NCBI RefSeq assembly: GCF_001580545.1
Contig: NZ_LRBG01000039.1
Location: 620,001 to 684,000 of the forward strand
Length of the DNA: 64,000 bases
Direction of reading: 5' to 3'
DNA from: Paraburkholderia monticola
GTDB lineage: Bacteria > Pseudomonadota > Gammaproteobacteria > Burkholderiales > Burkholderiaceae
Shown here: in pieces, positions 50,766 to 59,190 of the stretch
How positions within the stretch are numbered: the first letter of the stretch is position 1
Layout of the letters: every line of letters starts with the position of its first letter
Position numbers and translations under genes: made by a program
The notes under the pieces: model-generated
Told to the model about the DNA's origin: nothing
What the model saw: the letters and a program-made list of their open reading frames with translations, nothing else
Databases searched by the model: none

Positions 50766-52604
50766 TCACTTGTTGAGCTTCACCGAAACGAAGCTGCGGG
50801 CGTGGTTGCGTTGAATCAGCACCGAGACCGTTTTTGTCGCCTTCGTTTCGACGGCGATGGCTTCGTCCGCCGACTCGACCATGGTGTCGTTCAGCGACAC
50901 GACGATGTCGCCGGCCCGGATGCCTGCGCTCGCCGCTGGCCCGCTCGACGCATCGACCATCAAGCCGAGCGGAAGGCCGCTAGTGCGACGCTCGTTCTCG
51001 CTAAGCGGATGCGTCACTAACCCAAGGCGATCTGCCGCGCGGCGGTCCACCGGCTTGGTAGCGGCAACGGGAACGACAGCGACGGCGGGTAGGGGTTCGG
51101 CGGTGGGTGCGGTAGCGGGTATGGGTGCGACTGCGGGTATGGCGGCGCGCGCTGATGCGGGCGCAGCAGCGGCTATGGCAACTGGAACGGCAACGTGTGC
51201 TGCATCGGGTACAGCGGTGGGTCCGGGAGCAGGAGCGGCAGTCAGTACCACTGCAGGTGCGGCAGCGGGTACCCCTGCAGATTCCGCAGCGGGTACCGCA
51301 GCAGACGCGGGTAAGGCGGCACCGGCGCTATCGCTCGCCGTCTCCCCCGGGAAGCTCACCGTCGTCAAACGCCGGCTGCGGATCAGCTTGAGTGTCGTCT
51401 TCGTTCCGGGTGGCACGGCGGCAAGCTGGTCGGCCAACGCCGCCGAGTGGTCGATTCGCGTGTCGCCGACCTGCACGATCACGTCGCCCGCCTTGAGCCC
51501 GGAGGCGGCCGCTGGCGAACCGGGCTCGACCATGTCCACGAGCGCCCCGCCCGCGCGCGGCAAGCCGAGGGCCACCGCGAGCCCGGGGCTCACGTCCTCG
51601 ACCTGCACACCGAAGCTGTTTGCGCCTCTGCCATTTCCTGCATTAGCGGCATTAGCGGCATTAGCGGCATTAGCGACGTTGCCACCGTTGCCCGCCGCCG
51701 GCTCCGGCTGGGGCTGCAACTGTGCGCGGAACCTGTTGGCCGCCTCGATCGGAATGGCGAACGTCAGGCTCTCGTATCGATCGCTATCCGTGTAGATCTG
51801 CACGCCGATGCCTATGACCTCGCCCGCGCGGTTGAACAGCGGGCCGCCAGAGTTGTCCGGGTTGCCCGCGACATTCGTCTGGAAGAAAGGAAACGTACTG
51901 CCGTCCGTCAGCGTGCGTGAGGTGGCGCTGATGATTCCGGTCGTTTCGGTATTCTGGAAGCTGTCGGGCGAACCGATCGACAGCACGGGCTCGCCGACCC
52001 GCACCCGCTGCGAGTCGCCGAGCTTGAGCGCCGGCAGGTTGTGGGCGTCGATCTGCAGAACGGCGACGTCGCTTTGCGGGTCCACGGCGACGACCTGCGC
52101 CTTGAACTCGCGCTGGTCGGTCAGCCGGACCGTCACTTCCTCGGCGGCATCTACGACGTGCGCCGTAGTCAGGATCAACCCGTCGGGGCTGACGATGAAC
52201 CCCGAGCCCCTGCCGGTCATCACGCTCGGTGCGCCGACCTGAGCAGCGGACGATGGCCGCGCGGCACGTTTGAAGAACGCGAAGAACGGATCGCTGACGT
52301 CGATGACCTCTTGCCCTGGCGGCGAAATCTGATCGTTGGCCCGCGCAGTCACGTTCACGACTGCTGGCCCGTAGCTTTCGGCGAATGTCGAGAAGTCGGC
52401 TGGTGTAGCAGCGGCTGGTGTAGCAGCGGCTGGCGTAGCATCCGCGGGCGGGGACGCCGGGTGTTCATCGGCGGGCGCCGGGACGGGTGTCGCCGCGGTG
52501 GCGTGCAGGCAAAAAGCGCTGGCAAGCGTCAAAGCGATCGCCGCCGAACCGCGTGGGGTGCGGGCAAAGATCCTGTGGAGCACAGCACACCTCCAGATGT
52601 TCAT
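50766..52604 (-). CDS. HtrA/DegQ-like serine protease with two PDZ domains
   Basis: 612 residues from MNIWRCAVLHRIFARTPRGS, with a signal peptide and Pro/Ala linker. The trypsin-like domain has His in LTTAHVVDAAEEV and Asp in DPQSDVAVLQID. Its Ser lies in GNPDNSGGPLFN, where the usual GNSGG is DNSGG, so the oxyanion-hole Gly is Asp. PDZ1 (FGVQVEDVSPGLAVALGLPR) is followed by about 100 residues rich in Ala, Pro and Val, then PDZ2 (GLPLGLMVDASSGPAASAG). Periplasmic folding stress and proteolysis are the family role. Activity may be changed. It stands alone. Confidence 0.85.
   Translation of the reverse strand: MNIWRCAVLHRIFARTPRGSAAIALTLASAFCLHATAATPVPAPADEHPASPPADATPAAATPAAATPADFSTFAESYGPAVVNVTARANDQISPPGQEVIDVSDPFFAFFKRAARPSSAAQVGAPSVMTGRGSGFIVSPDGLILTTAHVVDAAEEVTVRLTDQREFKAQVVAVDPQSDVAVLQIDAHNLPALKLGDSQRVRVGEPVLSIGSPDSFQNTETTGIISATSRTLTDGSTFPFFQTNVAGNPDNSGGPLFNRAGEVIGIGVQIYTDSDRYESLTFAIPIEAANRFRAQLQPQPEPAAGNGGNVANAANAANAANAGNGRGANSFGVQVEDVSPGLAVALGLPRAGGALVDMVEPGSPAAASGLKAGDVIVQVGDTRIDHSAALADQLAAVPPGTKTTLKLIRSRRLTTVSFPGETASDSAGAALPASAAVPAAESAGVPAAAPAVVLTAAPAPGPTAVPDAAHVAVPVAIAAAAPASARAAIPAVAPIPATAPTAEPLPAVAVVPVAATKPVDRRAADRLGLVTHPLSENERRTSGLPLGLMVDASSGPAASAGIRAGDIVVSLNDTMVESADEAIAVETKATKTVSVLIQRNHARSFVSVKLNK
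51641..51676. repeat. 9-base tandem repeat in the protease gene
   Basis: CATTAGCGG repeated four times (the last copy diverged), coding an Ala-Asn repeat (ANAANAANA) between protease and PDZ1. The length is a multiple of three, so copy-number change keeps the frame. Confidence 0.85.
52398..52442. repeat. 15-base tandem repeat near the protease N-terminus
   Basis: GGCTGGTGTAGCAGC occurs twice exactly and a third time with two changes. On the coding strand it gives an Ala-Ala-Ala-Thr-Pro repeat in the mature N-terminal linker. In frame, so it can vary in length. Confidence 0.85.
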
Positions 52605-52886
52605 CGTGCCGGCGCGCGGACACCCGATGCGACGAAGGCAATCTGGTGCCCACAAAAATATAGTAGTCGCACGGTGAGACAAGTGGGTCAGGGTTTTTCC
52701 CTGACGCAGCATCAGGAAGGGGCGGTGAAAGGCGATCGCCGACGGCCAAGGGGTGTGGTGCCAACGACGGAAGCGAAAGGCTGCGTTCGCCGACCATCTT
52801 TTTCTACGCAAGCAGTTACCATTCGACGATGGCGTCGTACCGAACGCCACTTCTCTTATCCGTCTAACGCATCACAGGACCCACCG

Positions 52887-53609
52887 ATGACCCATCAAAT
52901 CGTTTTGCTCCCTGGCCTGCTCTGCGACGACGCAGTGTGGGCAGATCAGCGCGGCGCGCTCGGCGCGCTCGGCGACTGCTTCGTACCGGACTACGGCATG
53001 CGCGACTCGCTCGGCGCGATGGCCGAACTCGTGCTCGAGTCGGTATCGGGAGACCACCTGCTGGTCGCGGGTCATTCGATGGGAGGACGGGTCGCGCTAG
53101 AAGTGTTCCGGCGTGCCCCGGAGCGCGTCGCCGGGCTCGCGTTGCTCGACACCGGCTATACGCCGCGCGCCGCCGGCGAGGCCGGCGAAAGCGAACGCGC
53201 GCAGCGACTGAGACTACTCGAGCTCGCCCGCACGGAAGGCATGCGCGCAATGGGCAACGCGTGGGCGCCCGGCATGGTCAACGCCGAGCGCCACGATTCC
53301 GCGGTCTACGAAGCGGTGCTCGACATGATCGAGCGAAGCACGCCGGACAAATTCGCGGCGCAGATCCGCGCGCTGCTCGATCGCCCTGATGCGACGGCGC
53401 TGCTTGGCGAGATCGAATGCCCAACCATGATCGTGTGCGGACGCGACGATCAATGGAGTCCGCTGGCGCGCCATGAGGAGATGCACGCGCAGATTCGCGA
53501 CTCGAAGCTTCGCGTGATCGAACGAAGCGGTCACATGTGCACGATGGAGCAGCCGAACGATGTGACCGCGGTGCTGGTCGAATGGGCGCGATGGGCGAGC
53601 GGGCTTTGA
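52887..53609 (+). CDS. alpha/beta hydrolase
   Basis: 240 residues of the alpha/beta-hydrolase fold. Nucleophile elbow GHSMGG, oxyanion region LLPGLLCDDAVW, acid residue near CGRDDQWSPLARHEEM and His in ERSGHMCTMEQP. It resembles esterases and haloperoxidase-like enzymes; the substrate is not evident. Divergent from the protease gene. Confidence 0.88.
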   Translation: MTHQIVLLPGLLCDDAVWADQRGALGALGDCFVPDYGMRDSLGAMAELVLESVSGDHLLVAGHSMGGRVALEVFRRAPERVAGLALLDTGYTPRAAGEAGESERAQRLRLLELARTEGMRAMGNAWAPGMVNAERHDSAVYEAVLDMIERSTPDKFAAQIRALLDRPDATALLGEIECPTMIVCGRDDQWSPLARHEEMHAQIRDSKLRVIERSGHMCTMEQPNDVTAVLVEWARWASGL

Positions 53610-53702
53610 ACTGCTTGCTGATCTGCGCGATCGACAGGTAGCCCCGGATGCCCGGATGCGAGTCGATTTCCGTTCGTCAACTTCGAGAAAGGTCCTTCAG
53701 TC

Positions 53703-54434
53703 ATGAATGAATACTGCATGTTCAAGGGAAATCTGCTGCGCGCGGCGCCTTTCAAAGATTCCTATATAGGCAGTCCGCACTACGTGATCACGGTGAGCGG
53801 CAACGACACTACGCCGTTCAACATCGTCGTGAATTCGGCGTCGACGCAACCGGGCGCAAGCGGTAACGACGATGTGTACTTCTACGCCGATCTGAACTTT
53901 GCCGATCCGCTAACCGCCAAACTTCAGGCATTGAACCTCGGCCTCTACACCAGTGGCTTTCCGCGGCTCGATTACTTCCAGGACAGCAGCCTGCTCGACA
54001 TTCACCGGATGCGGCCGGTTCCCTACGAGGATCAAAACGGCAATCGCGCCGACGTCAACGACATCATCGACGAAATCCTGACCATCGACGAAAGCAAGCC
54101 TTCGCAAAGCCTGCCTTTCGACAACGGCAGCGGTCAGTTGCATAACCGCGATTTCTGGACGCCGACCTCGCCGGGCATCGTGGTCTATGGGTTCGGCTTT
54201 CTGTTTCTGCCGAAGAAGGACGGTCTTCACGAGACCCACATGAATCAGGGCAATCCGCGCGGCCCGCATTACAACGAAAACGGCGCGTTCCAGGACGGCG
54301 CGGTGATCGTGCAGCGCCCCGATGGTTTTGCCGCGATGTTCACCGCGTTTCAAACGCAGTATCTGCCCACCAACGCAGCAGGCGATCCGGTCGCGACCGC
54401 AGTCGCGTTGCCAGACTATATTCAGGGTGGCTAA
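53703..54434 (+). CDS. DUF2278 (YukJ-like) protein
   Basis: 243 residues. The order of a short N-terminal block, SPHYVITVSGNDTTPFNIVV, DDVYFYADLNFADPLTAKLQ, IVVYGFGFLFLPKKDGLHET, then HMNQGNPRGPHYNENGAFQD matches the DUF2278/YukJ family. The conserved HMNQG motif is intact. No biochemical role is established for this family. There is no signal peptide. It stands alone between the hydrolase and the GntR gene. Confidence 0.88.
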   Translation: MNEYCMFKGNLLRAAPFKDSYIGSPHYVITVSGNDTTPFNIVVNSASTQPGASGNDDVYFYADLNFADPLTAKLQALNLGLYTSGFPRLDYFQDSSLLDIHRMRPVPYEDQNGNRADVNDIIDEILTIDESKPSQSLPFDNGSGQLHNRDFWTPTSPGIVVYGFGFLFLPKKDGLHETHMNQGNPRGPHYNENGAFQDGAVIVQRPDGFAAMFTAFQTQYLPTNAAGDPVATAVALPDYIQGG

Positions 54435-54577
54435 AGCCCGGCAGAGGCGAATCAAGGCGGTCATGGCCCGCTTGTGTGGACCATGGCCCTACCGGGCCAC
54501 CGTGTATGCTGCCGACAGCACGCCATTTTTTGGCTCACCGGGGCATAATCCGTGGATTCATCGTTCTGTTCGTCCAC

Positions 54578-55273
54578 ATGAAGAAAAATAGCTCCACCAG
54601 GAATGCCGTCCGACGCGAATCCGCGAGCCAACCTGAGCAGTTGCTGGCCGACATCGCCTTCGTGCAGATCGAGGAAATGATCATCACGCGCAAGCTGCCG
54701 CCAGGTTCGATGATCTCCGAAAGCCAGCTTGCCGCCGAAATGGAAATGGGACGCACGCCGGTGCGCGAAGCGCTTCAACGCTTGCGGCAGATCGGCTTCG
54801 TCGAGATGCTGCCGCGCCGGGGCACGCTCGTCGCTGGCGTCGACATTCGCCAACAGCTCGAATTGCTGGAGGTCAGGCGTCCACTCGAAGAACTCGTCGT
54901 GCGCGTGGCTGCGCTGCGCGCGACGCCGGAAGAACGCGCGAACCTGCAACGGCTCGCGCAACAGATGGTTGCCGCCGCCGAACGCGGCGACATGGAAGCG
55001 TGGATCAGGACCGGTGGAGAAATCCACGACGCCGAGGTTCGCGCCACTCACAACAGCATGCTGATCACGAGCATGCTGCCGATTCATGCGCAATCACGGC
55101 GCTTCTGGTATCACCATATCATGCAGAATCGCGCGTACGTCGAGGGCGCACAGTTGCACTCGAATGTACTGACAGCGATCGCCGCCGGCGACGGCGATCG
55201 GGCCGCCGCGGCCGCGCACGGTTTGATGCAATTCATCGAGCGTTTTACGCGCTCCGCACTCGATACTTTCTGA
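54578..55273 (+). CDS. GntR-family regulator, FCD domain
   Basis: 231 residues from MKKNSSTRNAVRRESASQPE. Winged helix with ISESQLAAEMEMGRTPVREA and LRQIGFVEMLPRRGTLV, then an FCD helical domain (QLELLEVRRPLEELVVRVAA, DMEAWIRTGGEIHDAEVRAT). It converges with a minus-strand operon of MFS, CoA-transferase, crotonase-fold and FAD genes, and is the obvious candidate regulator of it. The ligand is unknown. TGGCCC-TACC-GGGCCA upstream at 54484-54499 is a small inverted repeat. Confidence 0.9.
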   Translation: MKKNSSTRNAVRRESASQPEQLLADIAFVQIEEMIITRKLPPGSMISESQLAAEMEMGRTPVREALQRLRQIGFVEMLPRRGTLVAGVDIRQQLELLEVRRPLEELVVRVAALRATPEERANLQRLAQQMVAAAERGDMEAWIRTGGEIHDAEVRATHNSMLITSMLPIHAQSRRFWYHHIMQNRAYVEGAQLHSNVLTAIAAGDGDRAAAAAHGLMQFIERFTRSALDTF

Positions 55274-55290
55274 AGGCCATTAAAGCGAGA

Positions 55291-55328
55291 ACGGCGACCT
55301 TGCCCCGTGATCGGGACAAGGCCGCCGT
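55291..55328. terminator. long imperfect hairpin between convergent genes
   Basis: Three stacked stems of 6, 5 and 4 base pairs separated by single mismatches, with a 4-base loop (TGAT). It lies between the GntR and MFS stops and should act on both strands. No T-run. Confidence 0.6.
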
Positions 55329-55350
55329 CCGGCGCACCTGCGCGCGCTGA

Positions 55351-56646
55351 TTATTCCGCTTGCGGCTGCGCCATGTCGACCGCACGACCGCGCGCCTCGA
55401 CTTCTGCACGTGGCGCCCTGACGAACACGGCTACCGCGATCGCCCCTGCCAGCGCCACGCCGCCGCTCAGCAGGAACGCACTCTTGAAGACATGGGTCCA
55501 TTGCACGAGAAAGCCGGTCAGAATCGGCGCGAGGATGCCGGCCGTGTTCGCGAGCAGATGCATGAACCCACCGACGCCACCCATCCGCGCAGGTTCAACC
55601 GTATCGAGAATGATCGCCCAGTACACGCTGAGCGTCAGGTTCATGAAGAACACCGTGATACCCATCAACGCGACCGCCGCGCCGACGCTGCTCACCGTGC
55701 CCGCGCACGCCACACAGGCCGCGGCAACCATGAGACCACCGACAATCACGATCTTGCGCGACTTCAACGCATTGCCGGTCCAGCGGAAGATCAGATCCGA
55801 CGTCAGGCCGCCCAGCGCGATCCCCACGAATCCGAGCAACCACGGAATCACGTTGACGACGCTCATCGACGACAGGCTCAGATGCCGCTCCATCATCAGA
55901 TAGCTCGGGAACCACGACAGGAAGAAGTACAGGATGTACGCGTACCCGAAATAGGCGAGCGAGGTCGCCCAGATGGTCGGGCGCTTCAGATATGAACCCA
56001 GCGACATCTGCGGCGTTGCTTGCGACTCCGCACGTTCTTCACGCTCGTTCAGGACCGGCGAGATCGCGCCACGGGCCCATCGATTGCGCTCGGGCCGATC
56101 GGTCGAAAACACCGACCACATCAGCACCCAGAGCAGGCCGACCGCGCCGATAATCATGAACGGCAGACGCCAGCCCCAGTGCAGCGCCATGATGCCGACA
56201 ATCGGTCCAGCCAACGCCGCACCAAGTTGCAAGCCTGAGTTCGCGAAACCAACGGCCGTGGTCTGCTCTTTCCGTTCGAACCAGTTGCTGACGATCTTGT
56301 TGGTGCAGGTGGCCAACGGGCCTTCACCCGCGCCGAACACCACACGAATCACCAGCAGGCTCGCGAGACTCGTGGCCGCGGCGGTCAGACCGCAGAAGAT
56401 CGACCAGAGACCGATCGCGACGATCAGCACCCGCTTCGCGCCAAACCGGTCCGCCGCATACCCGCCGACGAAACAGAACAGCGAATAGCCGACGAAGAAA
56501 GCACTGAAGACGATGCCGAGATGCGCGGCATCCAGTTGCAGATCCTTTGCGATCAGCGGCGCCGCGACCGACAGCGCGGCCCGATCGAGATAGCTGATCG
56601 CGCACGCGAGAAACAGCATGAAAACGATAAACCAGCGGTACTTCAT
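55351..56646 (-). CDS. MFS transporter, ACS (anion:cation symporter) family
   Basis: 431 residues from MKYRWFIVFMLFLACAISYL, with GGAGGAGA before the ATG. Start motif ISYLDRAALSVAAPLIAKDL, signature GGYAADRFGAKRVL, and GEGPLATCTNKIVSNWF are those of the ACS family, which import sugar acids, phthalate, tartrate and related anions with protons. It has 12 membrane segments. Same strand as the three catabolic genes upstream, separated by 165 bases. It likely brings in their substrate. Confidence 0.9.
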   Translation of the reverse strand: MKYRWFIVFMLFLACAISYLDRAALSVAAPLIAKDLQLDAAHLGIVFSAFFVGYSLFCFVGGYAADRFGAKRVLIVAIGLWSIFCGLTAAATSLASLLVIRVVFGAGEGPLATCTNKIVSNWFERKEQTTAVGFANSGLQLGAALAGPIVGIMALHWGWRLPFMIIGAVGLLWVLMWSVFSTDRPERNRWARGAISPVLNEREERAESQATPQMSLGSYLKRPTIWATSLAYFGYAYILYFFLSWFPSYLMMERHLSLSSMSVVNVIPWLLGFVGIALGGLTSDLIFRWTGNALKSRKIVIVGGLMVAAACVACAGTVSSVGAAVALMGITVFFMNLTLSVYWAIILDTVEPARMGGVGGFMHLLANTAGILAPILTGFLVQWTHVFKSAFLLSGGVALAGAIAVAVFVRAPRAEVEARGRAVDMAQPQAE

Positions 56647-56811
56647 GATTGTCTCCTCCGGAATCGCCACGGCGATCGGGGTGGTTGGCTATTCTCGATG
56701 CCGTTTCGAGAGCCACGGCATTCGGTCGTTATGTCACGGGATCGGGCTCGGCGCTTCGTCGAAGGCAATCGCCGCTGCGTGACGAGGCAGCCGATCCATT
56801 GTTTTGTGCTG

Positions 56812-58413
56812 CTATTCCTCTACCGCGGCCTCCGTACACTGGCTCGCGTTTTCGACGAACAGCGATTCATGCATCAGCGGCAATGGGTCGAGGATACGCG
56901 CCGGCGCAAACGCCATCAGATCGAGCACGTCGCGCCGCACGTCGACGCCAGGCGCCACCTCGGTCAGCACGAGGCCGCTCGCGGTCTGCTCGAAGACGGC
57001 CCGCTCCGTCACGATCAGCGCGCTCTGTCCTGCCGCCACGCCGTTTGCCACCTGATAAGTTCTGCTCTGCACAGTATCGACAAACTTGCTGACCTTGCCT
57101 TCCTTCACGATCTTCATGCGGCCCGCTTCGTAGCCGATATCGAGTCCACCCGTCGTGAACGACCCCGTAAACACGAGGCGCTGTGCATTCTTCGCTATGT
57201 CGATGAACCCGCCCGCTCCGGGGTTGACCTTGCCGAACTTGCTGACGTTGACCGTGCCATGCGAATCGTATTCGGCGAACGCGAGCGCCGCGAACCGGCA
57301 TAAGCCCCCATCGATCACGTCGAACTGAGTCACGCCGTCGAGCAAAGCCTGCGGCAGAAGATTGGCCGAAAACTGCCAGCCATTCATGACGATTCCGCCA
57401 TACGACCCATGCTCCGTCGTGAACCAATAGTCGTCCGAACCATTGTTCGGATCAAAGAGCCCTTGCTCGGCCATGACCAGCGGCACGTCGGCTGCTGCGC
57501 CGAAGCCGAAAATCGACAGTTCATGTTTTCGCACTTCGAGCGCCGCGCGGCGTGCGATCACCTTGTCGGGGCCGAACGGTATCGCGGGCAAACGCGTGCT
57601 GACGCCGGCCGCGCGCAGATACGCTTCGTCGTACGGCGTGTCGGTGCTCATCATCATCTGCGGCTCGACCACGAGCGCATCGACGAACATACCCGGCAAC
57701 CGCACCGACGTCGCCGCACGCTGCCCACCCGGCACGATGCGGCGCACCTGCGCGATCACACGGCCACCGCTCGCCTTCGCGGCGAGCGCGAGCGCGAGAC
57801 TCGAGGAAACCAGCGGTTCATCCTCGAACGAGAGATTGCCAAACTCGTCGGCGCTGCTGGCTCGAATGATGGCGACGTCGATCGGCCAGCTGGGATAGAA
57901 CAGCAATTCCTCGTCGTTCAGCCGGATCTTCTGGATCAGATCGTCCTCGCAGCGGCTCGTGAACTTGCCGCCGCCATATTGCGGATCGGCGTAGGTACCG
58001 ACACCGACGCGCGTCATGTAACCCGGACTCTTGCGCGCGACTTCGCGCAACCAATGCATCGACGCACCGATCGGCCATGAATAGGCTTCGATGCGGTTCT
58101 CCTGAATGAGCCGCATCAGCGCAGGACGCTCACCGGTGCGCGGATTCACCGGATTGATGTAAGAGCCGGAGACGATGCGCTTCATCAGCCCTTCCTGCGC
58201 GACGTGATCCATGCCGCGAATGTCGACCGCGTCACCGGTGCCGCACGGAAAATAGAACGTGAGATTGCGCGGCGCGCCGGTTTCGCGAAAGCGAGTGCCA
58301 AGCGCCTCGAGCGTCGCGTCGGGCACCACCCAGCCGATCACGCCGACAGACGCCACGGTCTGTCCATCCTGAATCGAAGCGACGGCCTGTGCCGCCGACA
58401 TGATCTTCTTCAT
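56812..58413 (-). CDS. acetate/propionate CoA-transferase family protein (YdiF-like)
   Basis: 533 residues from MKKIMSAAQAVASIQDGQTV, a fused alpha/beta CoA-transferase family I protein. GVIGWVVPDATLEALGTRF, GTYADPQYGGGKFT and the catalytic Glu in TTEHGSYGG are visible, as are NPGAGGFIDIAKNAQRL and FTGSFTTGG. Such enzymes move CoA between acetyl- or other acyl-CoA and an acid by a glutamyl-CoA intermediate. The ATG overlaps the crotonase-like stop as ATGA, so the two are coupled. Confidence 0.9.
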   Translation of the reverse strand: MKKIMSAAQAVASIQDGQTVASVGVIGWVVPDATLEALGTRFRETGAPRNLTFYFPCGTGDAVDIRGMDHVAQEGLMKRIVSGSYINPVNPRTGERPALMRLIQENRIEAYSWPIGASMHWLREVARKSPGYMTRVGVGTYADPQYGGGKFTSRCEDDLIQKIRLNDEELLFYPSWPIDVAIIRASSADEFGNLSFEDEPLVSSSLALALAAKASGGRVIAQVRRIVPGGQRAATSVRLPGMFVDALVVEPQMMMSTDTPYDEAYLRAAGVSTRLPAIPFGPDKVIARRAALEVRKHELSIFGFGAAADVPLVMAEQGLFDPNNGSDDYWFTTEHGSYGGIVMNGWQFSANLLPQALLDGVTQFDVIDGGLCRFAALAFAEYDSHGTVNVSKFGKVNPGAGGFIDIAKNAQRLVFTGSFTTGGLDIGYEAGRMKIVKEGKVSKFVDTVQSRTYQVANGVAAGQSALIVTERAVFEQTASGLVLTEVAPGVDVRRDVLDLMAFAPARILDPLPLMHESLFVENASQCTEAAVEE

Positions 58414-59150
58414 GCCTTCACCTTGAACTTTGAAAGGATTGTCTGCGCCGCGCCGCCTTCGCAATTGCTTGCGAAATGCCGGGACGCGAGGTTGTCGAGC
58501 CGTTCGCCATCGAGCGACACGAACGGTTCGAAAAAGCGTTTCGTCGAAGCGACCGCGTCGGCCGGAAGCGCGGCAAGTCGGTTCGCGAGGGCGAGTGCGG
58601 TCTGATCGGCGGCGCCCGGTTCGCTCAGATAATCGGCGACACCGAGACGGTGTGCTTCGACGCCTGTCATCGGGTCCGCCGCCCACGTCAGCAGGCGCGC
58701 ACGCACCGGTCCGACACGCGCGAGCAATGCCTGAAGGCCCCAGGGCGGCAACCAGCCGTTCGGCACTTCGGGAAGATGCCAACGCACATCCGTCGCGCTC
58801 ACGACGATGTCGCATGAGATCGCCAGCACGAAGCCGCCGCCGAGCGCGAAGCCTTCGACCGCGGCGATCACGGGTTTCGACATTGCCGCAATCGAGCGCG
58901 CGACCCGCGCGGTATCCGATTCGGAGTCGCACATCTGCTGAATCGACATCGTCGCGAGCTCTTTGAGGTCGCTACCCGAACAGAAAGCGGGCGGCGCGCC
59001 CAAGAGAACGACCGCACGTACTTGCGGGTCGCGGTCGGCCTGCTGTAACGCCTGCTCAAGCTCGGCAATCGAACCGCCATCGAGCGCGTTGCGTCGCTCG
59101 GGCCGATTCAACGATAGCTGACGGACATTCCCGATATTCACGATAATCAC
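58410..59150 (-). CDS. enoyl-CoA hydratase/isomerase (crotonase fold), atypical active site
   Basis: 246 residues. A GTG start at 59150 is chosen since GGAGGG lies just before it; an ATG 15 bases upstream is possible. LSLNRPERRNALDGGSIAEL, FCSGSDLKELATM and AVEGFALGGGFVLAISCD show the crotonase fold. At the first catalytic Glu position Val is found; the second Glu is kept in HLPEVPNGW. One-Glu members often isomerise or hydrolyse rather than hydrate. Within the FAD/CoA-transferase operon it should act on the CoA thioester. Confidence 0.87.
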   Translation of the reverse strand: MIIVNIGNVRQLSLNRPERRNALDGGSIAELEQALQQADRDPQVRAVVLLGAPPAFCSGSDLKELATMSIQQMCDSESDTARVARSIAAMSKPVIAAVEGFALGGGFVLAISCDIVVSATDVRWHLPEVPNGWLPPWGLQALLARVGPVRARLLTWAADPMTGVEAHRLGVADYLSEPGAADQTALALANRLAALPADAVASTKRFFEPFVSLDGERLDNLASRHFASNCEGGAAQTILSKFKVKA

Positions 59151-59190
59151 TGCCCTACCCTCCATGTTTTCATTACTACTGGCATGCCTG

